DNA from: Neostapfia colusana | Lineage: Eukaryota; Streptophyta; Magnoliopsida; Poales; Poaceae | Reading direction: 5' to 3' | DNA: 64,000 nt | Assembly (NCBI GenBank): GCA_030760725.1 | Contig: JASWHV010000005.1 | Span: 28,467,241-28,531,240 of the forward strand | Shown: piece after piece, positions 1-10,168 of the stretch | Position numbering within the stretch: the stretch's first letter is position 1 | Layout of the letters: every line of letters starts with the position of its first letter | Translations under genes and position numbers: made by a program | Notes under the pieces: generated by a model | What the model was told of the DNA's origin: nothing | Database searches by the model: none | The model's input: only the letters and a program-made list of their open reading frames with translations

Positions 1-2661
1 TTAGGAACAGAGGTTGTGTGGAAAAGCCAAGCATGGCTTGGTTTGCCTCTGTTGTGCAATGAACAGAAATAAACTAATTTGACCTTAAGGCCTTAGCTAT
101 ACACTAATCATTTCCCCTAATGAACATAATAGAGAAGCTGAAAAGATTTGAGTGCAACTGAAGAACAATAACTCCAATGGCCTCAAAACTTTTACAGCAG
201 GTTCTATACTATCTATGGATTTAGCTTGCCAAATTGCAGCTAAAGTGGAGTCATATTGTGTCCTTCATAATTCTCACAATATCTCTTATGTATTTCCCGT
301 ATACATAAGTATGGAGAATAGGAACAGGGAGTTCTACAGCTCAACTTGGGCTGATAATTTACATGTGAGTTCTTGGTCACATGAAAGTTATCTGGTCCAA
401 AATTCATCCCTTTTACTTGAGTAGTTCTCACAGAACAATTCTTTAAGCATTTGTACTCAAAAGAATTACTTCTGAAGTAATGTGCATTTTCATGCCCAAT
501 TAAGTGAACTACAATTCCAAGTAGGTTTGATAGAGCTTTCCTAAATTTTCCTATGATTTTTGGAGCTACGGATTGCTCAGAACAGATTTTTGAAGTGGGA
601 AACATTTTCTGAAAATGTTTCTGGACTCTTTTGTACACAGTAGATTGCAATTAGGAAATTCCTACTCAAATGATCTTCAAATGAGCTGAACATTTGCTAA
701 TAGGTCAATACTATGCTAAAGAATATTCTGGCAAAATTTGGGGATTTTTGGATAAGCCAAATTCCCTCAATAATTCTTTTTCAGAAAACCTTCCAAGAAT
801 TACCCAGAATAAACTATTGACTTTCATACAAATCTTAGTTCATATTTGGATAGAACTCATAGTGATGAATCCAATCCAATTGGAATCACTCAAATTGGAG
901 TTTTCTGCAGGGAGATATGAATTTCCAAAGATTGAGCTAAGTCTGAAATTATTTTCCTACAGCAAATTCGGCTGTACCCACAGTTTTGAATTCCAGCCAA
1001 TAGAAACAAAGCCACACCGTGCCACAGCGCCTCTGCGCGCCAACACACGGGATCCCGGCCACACCCGATCCCAGGTTTAGATTCTCTGCTGCTGACAGAC
1101 GGGGCCCACGCTTCGTCTTCTTCCTCCGCCAGCTCGCCGTTCCCGGCCACCGCCTGAGCTGAAACTCGCCGCCAGGGAGTTTGTGACACCGAGGAACACG
1201 ACGGTGGGGTCTGCTTGGGCTGCCGGCGGTGGGAAACTGGCCGGCGACGTGCGGCAGCCACTGTGGAGGTTCGGTAGCGTTGTCTAGAGTTTCCAGCCCG
1301 CCAAAACCTGCGCCGATGAGCCCTACAGCACCAGTGGGTGATCGCAAGGCTCGGCAAGGTCATGGATTGGCTTGAAAACAGCGGAAAAGGGGTCGGCACC
1401 ATGCGCCCGATTGGTCCCGCGAAGAACGCTCTTGGTAGAGCTTGAAATTCATTGCTCTGAGGTGTTTTCGTGCTAAGATTGCTGAAGGCAAAATGACCGC
1501 CGACTAATCTAGCTGCTACATGCAAGATTTAAGGAACTACGGAGGATCAGAGAGCGGGAATTTGCCAAATCCGTACCGGGTGCTCGGGTTGAACTCGCCG
1601 GAGCAAAACCTTGAAATTCACCGTCGACCGCTCACGGCACAGCCTGAACTTCTGCTGAGAGCAGCACCGCACCAGTGCGCGTCCGTAGCTGTTATTGCTC
1701 GGCCGTGAAACCCCCTGTGGAGGGCTGTCCACGAGCGCCCGATCACCTTTTGAGCTAGGTCGCCGCGGCGGCGCTTGTTCTCGGGCGAGGAAGGCCGAAG
1801 CTCGCTTGATTTCGTGTCGGGGAGGTGGAGGCTGATCTCGGGGAAGCGTTTAGCAGCTCGGGGAAGGAAAGAGCGCGGTGGTTTTGCCGTTCTTCCGATC
1901 GGACCGAGAGGCGGAAGGTAGGAACTCGGTTCAGTGCGTGCGCTCGCGAGTAGAGGAAGCAACTGCTGTCGGCTTGGTCCGAGGAGGGAGAGATCACGTT
2001 GCTGAAGCGATGAGAACCGACCCTGGGGCGCCAACGCGTGGAGACCGGCAGCAGGAGCTAGCGCGGCAAGCTCCTCGGTGGAGCCCGTGACCTGTTCGGG
2101 AAATTTTCCCACCGAGGGTGTGACTTAGGGTGTAAGGCAACCCTCTCAGCTCTATGACATGTGGGTCCCACTCCACATTTCCTCCCCAAATATCTTCTCA
2201 AGCTGATCCTCTTAATTCCCACAATTCTGAGTTTTGAAATGTGGTTTAGAATTTGAATTCTCCAAATTCAGTTTGAATTGGTATGACAAATTTGAATTTG
2301 GCTAGAATTTACAAATGCTTCTCTTACACTCCTTTTTGAGCCCACCCTACAAATAGAAAGTTGGGGATCAAACTCCTCCCTATAATTCCAACTATGTGGC
2401 TGCAGTTTTAATCAAAGTCCTTGGACACTACATGTGTGAACTTTGAATTTCAAATCTGAATTTTAAACTCACATGCAAAGAGGTATTTAACTCCTTATTG
2501 GTTCAACACTTTTAAACAAAATGTTGAACCTCATGTTGGATGTTCATCCATGTATTACCTTGCATGAAGAAAAGTTTTAGCAAGTCCCGTTTTTCATGTC
2601 TTTGCTACACATATGAATTCAAATTTTAGTTTTTATTCATACACATTTTTGGGACTTTTAC
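1..2661 (-). mobile_element. Element Z: outer LTR of a minus-strand Ty3/gypsy element, open to the left
   Basis: Read on the minus strand, the sequence starts at 2661 with TGTAAAAGTCCC, close to the LTR starts of B (TGTAAAAGCCC) and D (TGTAAAACCCCC). The block around 1030-1080 (gatcccggccacacccgatcc region) recurs in the same orientation in the LTR of E near 54030-54060, so Z belongs to the same broad LTR group. At 2662 it passes straight into family-1 LTR sequence, which resumes at the middle of its own exon 1, so 2661 is an insertion boundary. The last five bases before the resumed target (2662-2666, CCCAA) are the likely TSD, but the partner lies outside the window. No coding region is supported. 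Z could be a solo LTR or the 5' LTR of a full element extending to the left. Confidence 0.75.
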
Positions 2662-2768
2662 ACCCAACTCGCCGAGTAAGCCATCGCCGGAGTTCAGCGA
2701 GGAAGATTGCCGGAAGAGAGCCCTAACGATCTGTCTGATCAGAGAAGGTGATATCGAGAAGAACGTAA

Positions 2769-3085
2769 GGTAGGTCTCCAATACCACCTTACGACATTGT
2801 TGTGTTTTCCTTGCATCTGTTCTTCGATTCCTTTTCGAACAGAAGCTTTCTCGTGGACAGATCACTTGTTGATCAGGTTGATCTAAAGACAAGATCATCG
2901 CCACGTCCACATTTGATCCGAACAGCTCTGTTCATCATAACACCATGCAAGTCATGCAAGAACACGTACAAATCGATCTAATAAAACTGATCATAGGATA
3001 GCATGCATATGCATCATCACATATAGTTAAAGTTTATGAATGATATTGATTGCTCCGGATCTTGTATGTGCGTGATCCTGTATAG
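2769..3085 (+). other. LTR intron 1 of J (GT-AG, 317 bp)
   Basis: The donor is GTAAG|GTAGGT at 2764-2774 and the acceptor is TATAG at 3081-3085. The homologous segments in I (15856-16166), C (29967-30282) and F (63656-63960, minus) have the same donor and acceptor and lengths of 305-316 bp. The LTR at 7473-9744 lacks exactly this segment, which is the main reason for calling it an intron. Confidence 0.65.
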
Positions 3086-4465
3086 CAGGACAAGCACAGG
3101 GAGCTGTCTACGACGAGCTGCAACAACAAGGTTTCGAGATCCAAGAGCAACCAGAACCGCAAGAACAAGGCAAGTGCTCCTTGACCATATTGATCCTATG
3201 TTTTGGGAAAAACTGTTTTGTTTTGCGAAAAGGTGTGTGTGCTGAGTCAAACATGATGGGAAACCTTTTATAGGAGTTTACTAGTTTTGGTTAAACCACC
3301 CTTGTCGCCAGGGAAGTTTATGAGTCGGGTATGGTCTTTGTTTTAAGCTTCGCTGAGTCAATGGGATGGGAAGCGAGATAGATGCGACTAGCTAACTGCA
3401 CTCGTAACGATAATGAGAAACTGATGTTGTTAATAAACATGGATCGGAAGGAGATCTAGGCAAGACTGGGTTTGTGAATGAGGTAGAATGAGATGATGGT
3501 TTACTTGCCGTAGATCTAAGGACCGGTTCATGCGAGCACATGCCAGGATAACTGTGCCACCACAAGGCCAAGTATGGGTGCGGCTTAGCTGAGTAATTAG
3601 GTAAGTTGCTAGATTGTTATGGACCGTGGAAGGCGCGGGAAATCGGAGTCGTGTGAGGACTGCCCTGGGAACTGCATGGCACAAGAGGGGGCCCATGGGT
3701 GGGGGAATTGGAGATTCTAGCCTGCCGATGAAACCTTAGTGAGTCCATACATCTAGTAGCCCCTTTGTAAAGGCTATTTTGTGATCTCTTGGCCATACAC
3801 CGACGGTTGTGTATTGGTATAATGGAGGTTCTGCAGTCGCCGACGGGTGACGAAATCAAAAACTTGTGGGTAAAGAGGTGCAAACTCTGCAGAGTTCTAA
3901 AACTATCATGATAGCCGATCTTACGGTCACGAGCGCCTGGCCAACTTCCATGATTAGTGGGGATGGTTATTTGTTATGGTTTTGGATGGTTTGGTTTTGG
4001 TTTGGTTTTCGGGACTGTTGAATCCGGGTGATAAGATGGGTTGCATGACTGTTGAGTCATGGCAACAAGGTTAGTCTCGGTGGGAGACAAAGTTGTTTAT
4101 GATGAAACGGTAGCGAATACGAGATGGTATTCATGAGATGGTAGCGAATACGAGGAGGTATTCGTGAGCAAGAATGAGGTTGATTGATGACTGGTTGTGA
4201 CATGTAAGGTAATGAACATAATGGAGGTATGATTGGTATTTTAATATATGTTGGGATTACATTCACTTAAAGATGAGTTGCTGTTTTATCATGGTTTGAT
4301 AAATAACTTTGCTTTCTGCAATGAGCCTTTTTATACCTACCTTGTTATGAGCTACATATCATATTTTCCCGCACTTGCTGAGTACATCATTGTACTCAAA
4401 CTTGCATTATTATTTCATCATCAGCAACAGGAGAAGATTACTATGAAGACCAAGTGGAGCATTAG
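3086..4465 (+). CDS. Split short ORF inside LTR J (exons 3086-3169 and 4431-4465)
   Basis: Exon 2 reads an acidic and Gln-rich peptide ending EPQEQ, then a GC donor AAG|GCAAGT at 3170. The intron ends with CAACAG at 4430. Exon 3 completes a split Gly codon (G|GA), reads EDYYEDQVEH and stops at TAG 4463-4465. The same two exons, splice phase and stop occur in C, A and I/F (partial or variant), and an analogous acidic pair occurs in B, D and E. No ATG precedes exon 2 in this frame; after splicing of intron 1 an in-frame TAA falls just upstream. Translation is therefore not established. Alternatives are a decayed LTR gene or a non-coding leader exon. I do not recognise the peptide. Confidence 0.35.
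4111..4165 (+). repeat. Two tandem 31-bp repeats, each a small hairpin
   Basis: The unit contains GCGAATACGAGATGGTATTC, in which CGAATAC and GTATTCG are inverted around GAGATG. Two copies lie 31 bp apart here. Pairs occur at the same LTR position in C (45535-45585 and 50052-50102), while F has one copy (near 62574-62602, minus). All lie inside LTR intron 2. Confidence 0.6.
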
Positions 4466-4639
4466 GCGTGTAAATCTGTCCTGAACCTTGCCTGTGGTGG
4501 ATGGAGTAGAGATGGAGCCATTGCTGCCTAGAATTGCTTCCACATTAGTTAAATTGCTTCCGCATTAGAATAAAGACTTCCGCTGCATAGAAAAAAGACT
4601 TCCGCTGTGAGCATGAGTCGAAGACTCATCAGACATTGT

Positions 4640-4645
4640 AATAAA
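4640..4645 (+). promoter_or_regulatory. Poly(A) signal AATAAA of LTR J
   Basis: AATAAA lies about 175 bp downstream of the exon 3 stop codon and 134 bp before the LTR end. The same position in C 3' (50557-50562) and F (62110-62115, minus) also holds AATAAA, whereas C 5' has AATAAT. It probably marks the end of the R region. Confidence 0.5.
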
Positions 4646-4779
4646 CTCTGTTATTCATGGTTATATATATATTATGAATTCAGTTTGTGGAAAATATGTG
4701 TATGTGTGATGAACATCCTGGGTCCAAATATGCATCAGTTCTCAGTTCCGTGGTTTTCCACAGAATTGAGGGCATCACA

Positions 4780-5198
4780 CTTTTTTATTCCTACCTTGTT
4801 GAAAGCTACATGTCATACTTTTCCCGCACTTGCTGAGTACGACATGTACTTACCCTTGCATTATCATACAAGCATCAGCAACAGGAGAGGAGCACTTCGA
4901 AGATCATGTGGAGTATTAGGCGTGCGAACTACCGTCAACTTGCCTGTGGAGTTGAAGATGGAGTCGCTGCCATGTTTAGAGGCTTCCTCTATCGTTTAGA
5001 GACTTCCGCTGCTAGAATAAATTAGAGACTTCCGCTGCAAGAAAAAAGTTAGAGATTCATGTAATGAAGTACTTAAACCCTATTATTCGTGGTTATATTC
5101 TGAATTCTGTTTGTGGATTACATGTGTATGTGTGATGAACATCCTGAGCACACATATGCATTAGCTGGGTTCCATGTTCTACGGGACTGGGCGTCACA
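4780..5198 (+). repeat. Tail of A's 5' LTR
   Basis: It matches 9325-9744 of A's own 3' LTR, including the exon 3 copy (4885-4919, GEEHFEDHVEY then TAG) and AATAAA at 5016-5021. It ends GGGCGTCACA at 5198, followed by GAT and the primer site. It is easily confused with the J LTR upstream because both contain the same terminal modules. Confidence 0.8.
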
Positions 5199-5356
5199 GA
5201 TTGGTATCAGAGCCACGTTGACTGTAGGACGCAAGCCTAGGTAGAAATCACAGATTTGCATTGAAGCCACATTTACCGCAGGACGCAAGCCTAGGTAGAA
5301 TGCATAGATTGACATCAGAACCACCTTAACCGTAGGATGCAAGCTTAGGTAGAAGG
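5195..5356 (+). repeat. Three 54-bp tandem repeats spanning the primer-binding site
   Basis: Units begin at 5195, 5249 and 5303 with CACAGATT or CATAGATT and end around CCTAGGTAGAA. The first contains the functional-looking primer site. The second and third carry degenerate versions (ttgcattgaagcc, tgacatcagaacc). The same region of C (46174-46350) is also duplicated and keeps a second exact TGGTATCAGA. Confidence 0.7.
5202..5214 (+). other. Primer-binding site of A (tRNA-iMet type)
   Basis: TGGTATCAGAGCC sits three bases after the LTR end. This sequence is the usual plant primer site complementary to the 3' end of initiator tRNA-Met and primes minus-strand DNA synthesis. Confidence 0.85.
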
Positions 5357-5637
5357 GACACCCTAAAACCCATAGGAATGTTTAAACCATAGAAGCTTGA
5401 ATAGGAGTGGTGTGAACTTTTGTGATAATTACTTGTGTGTTGAGTGCTTAGTGTGAGTTGTGGGACGCTTCAGCGTTGTCCATATCCACACATAGTATAG
5501 AGATGTGAGATGCTTCGGCATGTGTTTACATCCTCATATAAAAGTAAATATATTTAGTCCATCCACCTTGATGCATACAGTTGAGGTGGGGGGATCAATC
5601 TAAACTTCTAGCTTGTACTGCACCCAACTCTCTCTCA

Positions 5638-5641
5638 CAGA
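5638..5641 (+). other. Splice-acceptor-like CAG immediately before the gag ATG of A
   Basis: A pyrimidine-rich run (CCCAACTCTCTCTCACAG) ends at 5640 and ATG starts at 5641. The same arrangement is at 46635-46638 (C), 22156-22159 (B), 36212-36216 (D) and 60364-60358 (E, minus). It suggests that gag is translated from a spliced RNA. Confidence 0.5.
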
Positions 5642-6724
5642 TGGTGAGGGAAAACATCAGCCGATAAAGGAGGAATGTTCGTGGCAACTAGGAACCACAA
5701 GAGGATGACCATGTTGAAGTTCCTGAGAATGTTAACCCCGGGGCTGGTGAAAACAACCTTGAACGGTTGATGGCTATGCAGAACCAGCTCATGCAAACTA
5801 TGATCCAAACTTTGGGTCAGCTGCAAGCCAACAACAACAACCATCCTAACCCCGTTCTTGTACCACCACCACCACCATCAACGGCACACAACAGATTGAG
5901 AGTTCATGAGGACCCGACCGCCTACTTTTGCACAAGCTAATGATCCCATGGAGGCCGACGATTGGTTGAAGTCCATGGAGAAGAAGCTTGCTATTGTTCA
6001 ATGCAATGATCGGGAGAAAGTTCTCTTCGCGTCGCACCAACTTATGGGAGCAGCCGCTGATTGGTGTGACGCTCTTTGCAATGCAAATGTCGACCAGGAG
6101 ACTATCACCTGGGTGGAGTTCAAGGAGAGTTTCCACTCTCATTACGTCCCTGTTGGAGTCATGATGCTAAAAAGGCAAGAGTTTGAAGGTCTCAGCCAAG
6201 GCAGGAAGAGCGTGACTGAGTACCTCAACAAGTTCACGCAGCTGTCAAGGTATGTCCCCGAGGATGTCAACTCGGATCAAAGGAAGCAATACTTGTTCAT
6301 GAGAGGGTTGAACAATGAGATCCAAGTTCAACTGCTAAACAATGACTATGCAAACTTCCAGAAGCTAGTTGACAAAGTTATAGTGGTTGAGAGCAAGATC
6401 CGCGAGATCGAGCAAGAGGGCAAGAGAAAGATACCATACCAGCCACAAGGGAGCAATGTACGTCCCCGTTTCATGCCCCCAGCTGCACTGCAGTATGGCT
6501 CGTCAGCTTCTACTTTTCACCCTAATCAACCACCACAGCAACGTCCTGTTATGCAAGCACCTCGTGTGCCTTTGCCTCCAGCACCCCGCCCTAACATTCC
6601 TGCTGTTTTAGGCAACAAGGCATGCTTTGCATGCGGAGAGGCGGGACACTTTGCAAGTCAGTGCCCGAGGAAAGGCATTGGACAGCCAAGCAATGCACCC
6701 AAGCAGAACCCACGGCCAAACTGA
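5641..6724 (+). pseudogene. gag: gag of A (capsid/nucleocapsid), broken
   Basis: The ATG at 5641 is followed by a TAA eight codons later, and another shift lies near 5900. From 5906 a 272-codon frame is open. It holds the Ty3-type capsid core (WLKSMEKKLAIVQC at about residues 13-26, then a helical region to residue 170), a proline/glutamine-rich linker and one CCHC zinc knuckle (CFACGEAGHFASQC, about residues 240-253), which binds RNA during particle assembly. The frame ends at TGA 6722. The sister gag of C (46638) aligns throughout. It is a dead copy, kept recognisable by age rather than function. Confidence 0.85.
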
Positions 6725-7138
6725 GTAGCTAATCAAGGCAATCATGGACAGCAGAACTACCCTCGTGGAAACGTGAATCATGTCTCCACTGAGGAGGCGC
6801 ATTAGGCTGAGGACGTCGTGATTGGTATGTTCCTTGCCAACTCCAACCCAGCCACTATTTTATTTGATCCCAGAGCATCGCATTCATTCATATCATCCAA
6901 GTATGTTGCCAAGTATAATCTGCCCGTATCACACATGAAATATACTATGTTGGTTAATTCTCCCAATGGAGAGATGAGGACTAATATAGTATGTACAAAA
7001 GTAAACCTTAAAATAAGTGGGGTAGACTTCCTTGCCAACCTTATTGTCTTGGATTCCAAAGGGCATGATATAATACTTGGAATGGATCGGTTAAGAAAGC
7101 ACAACGGAGTGATCCAATGTGCTGAGAGGTAGCTTATC
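6725..7138 (+). pseudogene. Retroviral-type aspartic protease of A, active site lost
   Basis: After the gag stop, the frame 6818-7132 gives a pepsin-like retroviral protease: the ILFD motif, the SFISSKYVAK flap-side segment and the ILGMDRLRKHNG C-terminal signature. The catalytic D-S-G triad of C (FDSGASHSF) is FDPRASHSF here, so the Ser and Gly next to the Asp are replaced and activity is not expected. At GCTGAGAG (about 7131-7138) similarity to C breaks off. Confidence 0.8.
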
Positions 7139-7524
7139 AACTAGAGCTCCCAACGCACCTCTCCGACGTGCATGACATGTTTCACGTATCCCAACTCAAG
7201 AAGTGCTTGAGAGTACCAGAAGAACAAGTACCGATGGATGAGCTAAAGCTTCAAGAGGATCTGACCTACGTAGAGCACCCTGTCCAAATTTTGGACGTGA
7301 AGGAAAGGGTTACGAGGAACAAAGTGATCCGATGGTGCAAGGTACAATGGAGCCATCACACGGAAGCCGAATCTACATGGGAGCGTGAGGAAGACCTCAA
7401 GGCAGAGTTCCCTCACCTATTCTCTACCCTATCGAATCTCGAGGGCGAGATTCAGTTTAAGGGGGGTAGGTTTGTAACACCCTCAATTTCATATTCATGC
7501 ATTGCATATAGAAAAACATTATAA
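7139..7524 (+). pseudogene. Integrase C-terminus plus chromodomain-like tail of A
   Basis: From 7139 the frame reads the end of integrase (VAYQLELP, then HDMFHVSQLKKCL) and a chromodomain-like module with the aromatic/acidic signature VIRWCKVQWSHH and ESTWEREEDL, about residues 55-80 of the 7168-7524 frame. Chromodomains of this type bind histone marks and guide integration in chromoviruses. The reverse transcriptase, RNase H and integrase core that should lie upstream are absent. The frame runs without a stop through the polypurine tract into the LTR. Confidence 0.75.
7434..7470 (+). other. Inverted repeat and polypurine tract of A
   Basis: GAATCTCG (7434-7441) and CGAGATTC (7446-7453) can form an 8-bp stem with a 4-nt loop. 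AAGGGGGGTAGG (7459-7470) follows, two bases before the 3' LTR. The tract primes plus-strand DNA synthesis. The same hairpin precedes the tract in B, D and E. Confidence 0.75.
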
Positions 7525-7913
7525 AAGAAATAGAAATGGGAAGAATCATAAAAATGGGAGAAAGATAGCTGAAAAGAGTCAATTTCTATTCGCCGAGGAG
7601 CGCTGTCGACACTTTCCGCGGGAGGTCGCGCCCGCCAGACACACTGTTTAACCAGAGCTCGCCTCTACGGATAAAGGGAGGCCCGGCCCCCGCTGGACAC
7701 GTGGCGTCTACGGAGCTCACCACTGCAGAGGTGACGAGATCCTTAAGAGGTTTTTCTCCTGTGCGCCGGGAATACTCGGTACTGAGGAAACCGACACGAT
7801 TTCCATGTTGCTACCGCACCAAATCAATTGGAGATAAGTTGTTAGGATCCAAAACAAATTGAATAGGACTCTTTTTTGAAATCCAATCAGAGTAGGACTC
7901 TTCTTTCAACCCT

Positions 7914-7920
7914 TATAAAT
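7914..7920 (+). promoter_or_regulatory. TATA box of A's 3' LTR
   Basis: TATAAAT lies in a context (TATAAATAGAACCC) shared with C at 29772-29779. A transcription start would be expected near 7945, putting the exon structure in the R region. Confidence 0.6.
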
Positions 7921-8106
7921 AGAACCCAAAACCCCTGGCCGCAACCACGTACCTATTTTTCCCTCCCGAGTCGGTGACTTGGAGGTCCTAGCTCCCAACT
8001 CGCCGAGTTACACCCCTTCGCCGGAGTTCAGTCACCGGAGAGCCACCATCGTTCTCCCTCGAGCTTGCCGTCACCGGAAAAGAACCGACGATCATAAGAA
8101 AGTGAG

Positions 8107-9465
8107 AAGGACAAGCTCAAGAAGATATCTACGAAGGACTACAGCACCGATACTACGAGACACAAGAGCAACAAAAGCCACAGGAACAAGGCAAGTGCCC
8201 CTTGACCATATTGATCCCATGTTTTGGAAACTGTTTTGTTTGCGAAAACGTGTGTGCTTGAGTCAACTTGATGGGACACCCTTTTTATAGAAGTTTACTA
8301 GTTTTGTTAACCGCCCTTGTCGCCTGATAGTTGATGAGTCGGGTATGGTCATTTTTGCTTTTTGCTTCGCTGAGTCCAAATGATATGGGAAGCGAGATAG
8401 AATGTGTCTAGCTACTGCACTCATATGAATAATGATAATGAGAACTTGATAATGAGCATAGAATCGGGGGAGATCTAGGCAAGCTTGGTTCGTGGATGTG
8501 CTAGAATGAGATGGTGGTTTACTTGCCATAGATCTAAGGACCGGTTCATGCCAGCACATGCCAGGAAAACAGTGCCACCACAAGGGCAAATATCGGTGTG
8601 GCTTAGCTGACTAATGTAAGTTGCTAGATTGTTATGGACCGTTGAAGGCGCGGGGAATGGGAGTCGAGAGAGGACTTCCCTGGGAACTGCAAGGCACAAG
8701 AGGGGGCCTGTAGGTGGGATAATGGTGATTCGAGCCTGCTGGTGAAACCTTAGTGAGTCCATACATCTAGTAGCCCCTTTGTAAAGGCTATTTTGTGATC
8801 TCTTGGCCATACATCAACGGTTGTGTACTTGTATAATGGAGGTTCTTGAGTCGCCGACGGGTGAAGAAATCACAAGCTTGTGGGTAAAGTTGTGCAACCT
8901 CTTAAGAGTGTAAAACTACCATGATAGCCGTTCTTACGGTCACAAGTGCCTGGCCAACTCACATGATTAGATGGGAGAATTTGGGATGGTTATTGGGATG
9001 GTTATTGGTATGGTTATGGTATGGTCTTGAGATTGGTTTCGGGACTGTTGAGTCTTGGTAATGAGATTGGCATCGGGACTGTGAGTCATGACAATGAGTT
9101 TGGTTTTCGGATACATGATTATGAGATGGGTATTACCATGAGATGGTTATCATGAGAATGAGATAAAGTTGAGAAAGATTAATGGTTGGTTGAGAAATGA
9201 AAAGTAGTGAATCATGATGGAGGTATGTTGCTGTTTTACTTAAATATATGTTGGGATCAAATTCACTTAAAGATAGCTTCTGTTTTTAACATGGTTGTGA
9301 AACAAAATTTGCTTTCTGCACTGAGCCTTTTTATTCCTACCTTGTTGAAAGCTACATGTCATACTTTCCCCGCACTTGCTGAGTATGACATGTACTCACC
9401 CTTGGATTATCATACAAACATCAGCAATAGGACAGGAGCACTTCGAAGATCATGTGGAGTATTAG
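8107..9465 (+). CDS. Split short ORF in A's 3' LTR (exons 8107-8190 and 9431-9465)
   Basis: Exon 1 sequence ending GTGAG at 8106 is joined directly to exon 2 (AAGGACAAGCTCA) with no intron between. Exon 2 reads an acidic/Gln-rich peptide ending KPQEQ. The donor is GC (AAG|GCAAGT at 8191) and the acceptor TAG at 9428-9430. Exon 3 reads EHFEDHVEY and stops at TAG 9463-9465. Substitutions relative to J and C mostly keep acidic and aromatic character (DYYED versus EHFED). A TGA lies in frame just upstream of exon 2, so a start is not evident. Confidence 0.35.
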
Positions 9466-9744
9466 GCGTGCGAACTACCGTCAACTTGCCTGTGGAGTTG
9501 AAGATGGAGCCGCTGCTGTGTCTAGATGCTTCCACTATCGTTTAGAGACTTCCGCTGCTAGAATAAGTTAGAGACTTCCGCTGCAAGAATAAAGTTAGAG
9601 ATTCATGTAATGAAGTACTGAAACCCTATTATTCGTGGTTATATTCTGAATTCAGTTTGTGGATTACATGTGTATGTGTGATGAACATCCTGGGCACACA
9701 TATACATTAGCTGGGTTCCGTGTTCTACGGGACCAGGCGTCACA

Positions 9745-10168
9745 ATATTCAGCTTCTTCTGCGTGAATATGTATTTTAGGCTTTTGTGGTCGGTGTAGAG
9801 GTGTACTAGATTTCCTAGTAGATAATGCCTCCACATTTTCAATGCAAGCACCACGGCAGCGAGCTCAAGATCGTGATCCGGATAGTGCTGCTTGTGGTTC
9901 CGCAATTGTCGTGATCCATATACGACCACACGTCCTTCTTGCATTAATACACAGCCCAGGCCGATGCTGGATGCATCACAATAAACATCGAAGGGCTTAG
10001 TCATATCTGACTTAGCAAGAACCGGGGCTGTGGTGAGGTGTTTCACCAATGTTTTGAAGGCTACTTCACATGCCTCGCTCCAAATTTACTTGATACCCTT
10101 TTTCAGCAGTTCCGTCATTGGTTTAGAAATTTTCGAGAAGTTCGGAATGAACCTCCAATAATATCCCG
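9745..10168 (-). pseudogene. RNase H domain of G (partial)
   Basis: The frame from 10049 reads LTTAPVLAKSD, CDASSIGLGCVLMQ, DLELAAVVLALKMWRHYL and YTDHKSLKY. These carry the acidic residues of Ty3 RNase H that remove template RNA. Codons before 9745 in that frame belong to A's LTR. Between 10050 and 10168 similarity continues (the LAGYYWRFIPNF thumb and connection segment) but frames change. Confidence 0.8.

Larger units (their letters stand above)
2662..4779 (+). mobile_element. Element J: 3' two-thirds of a family-1 LTR (solo LTR or 3' LTR)
   Basis: This stretch is closely alignable by eye with the C 5' LTR (29860-30638 plus 44867-46177) and, reversed, with F (61978-64000). It ends at 4779 with GAGGGCATCACA, the same end as the C LTRs at 46177 and 50695. 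Immediately after it (4780-4784, CTTTT, the likely TSD) begins the tail of a different family-1 subtype, that of element A. J is therefore a separate LTR inserted into A's 5' LTR. Its left part is cut by Z. It contains intron 1 (2769-3085), exon 2 (3086-3169), the GC-AG intron 2 (3170-4430), exon 3 (4431-4465) and a poly(A) signal. Confidence 0.8.
4780..9744 (+). mobile_element. Element A: family-1 Ty3/gypsy element with a large internal deletion
   Basis: The order is 5' LTR tail (4780-5198), primer site, gag, protease, then an abrupt join at about 7138 to the integrase end and chromodomain, polypurine tract and 3' LTR (7473-9744). Reverse transcriptase, RNase H and the integrase core are missing, so the copy could only move with helper proteins, if at all. 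The left end lies beyond J and Z. On the right it abuts RNase H codons of element G at 9745; ATATT (9745-9749) is the expected TSD copy. J and Z are later insertions in its 5' LTR. Confidence 0.85.
7473..9744 (+). repeat. 3' LTR of A (2272 bp, family-1 subtype without LTR intron 1)
   Basis: It starts TGTAACACCCTC after the polypurine tract and ends CAGGCGTCACA. It is about 800 bp shorter than the C LTR (3092 bp). Two differences explain most of that. The 48-bp CACGTG repeat array is reduced to one clear unit near 7690, and the 311-317 bp LTR intron 1 is absent at 8106/8107. It retains TATAAAT, exon 2, the GC-AG intron 2, exon 3 and AATAAA near 9590. Confidence 0.85.

Noticed and set aside
28..44. 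Short palindrome CCAAGCATGGCTTGG
   Set aside because: Isolated, imperfect and inside an LTR; no partner feature.
890..2176. Several minus- and plus-strand frames of 60-210 codons
   Set aside because: They lie in the GC-rich part of LTR Z, lack domains and differ from the E LTR equivalents.
5202..5214. Possible tRNA gene fragment
   Set aside because: It is a primer-binding site next to an LTR, only 13 bases, with no cloverleaf.
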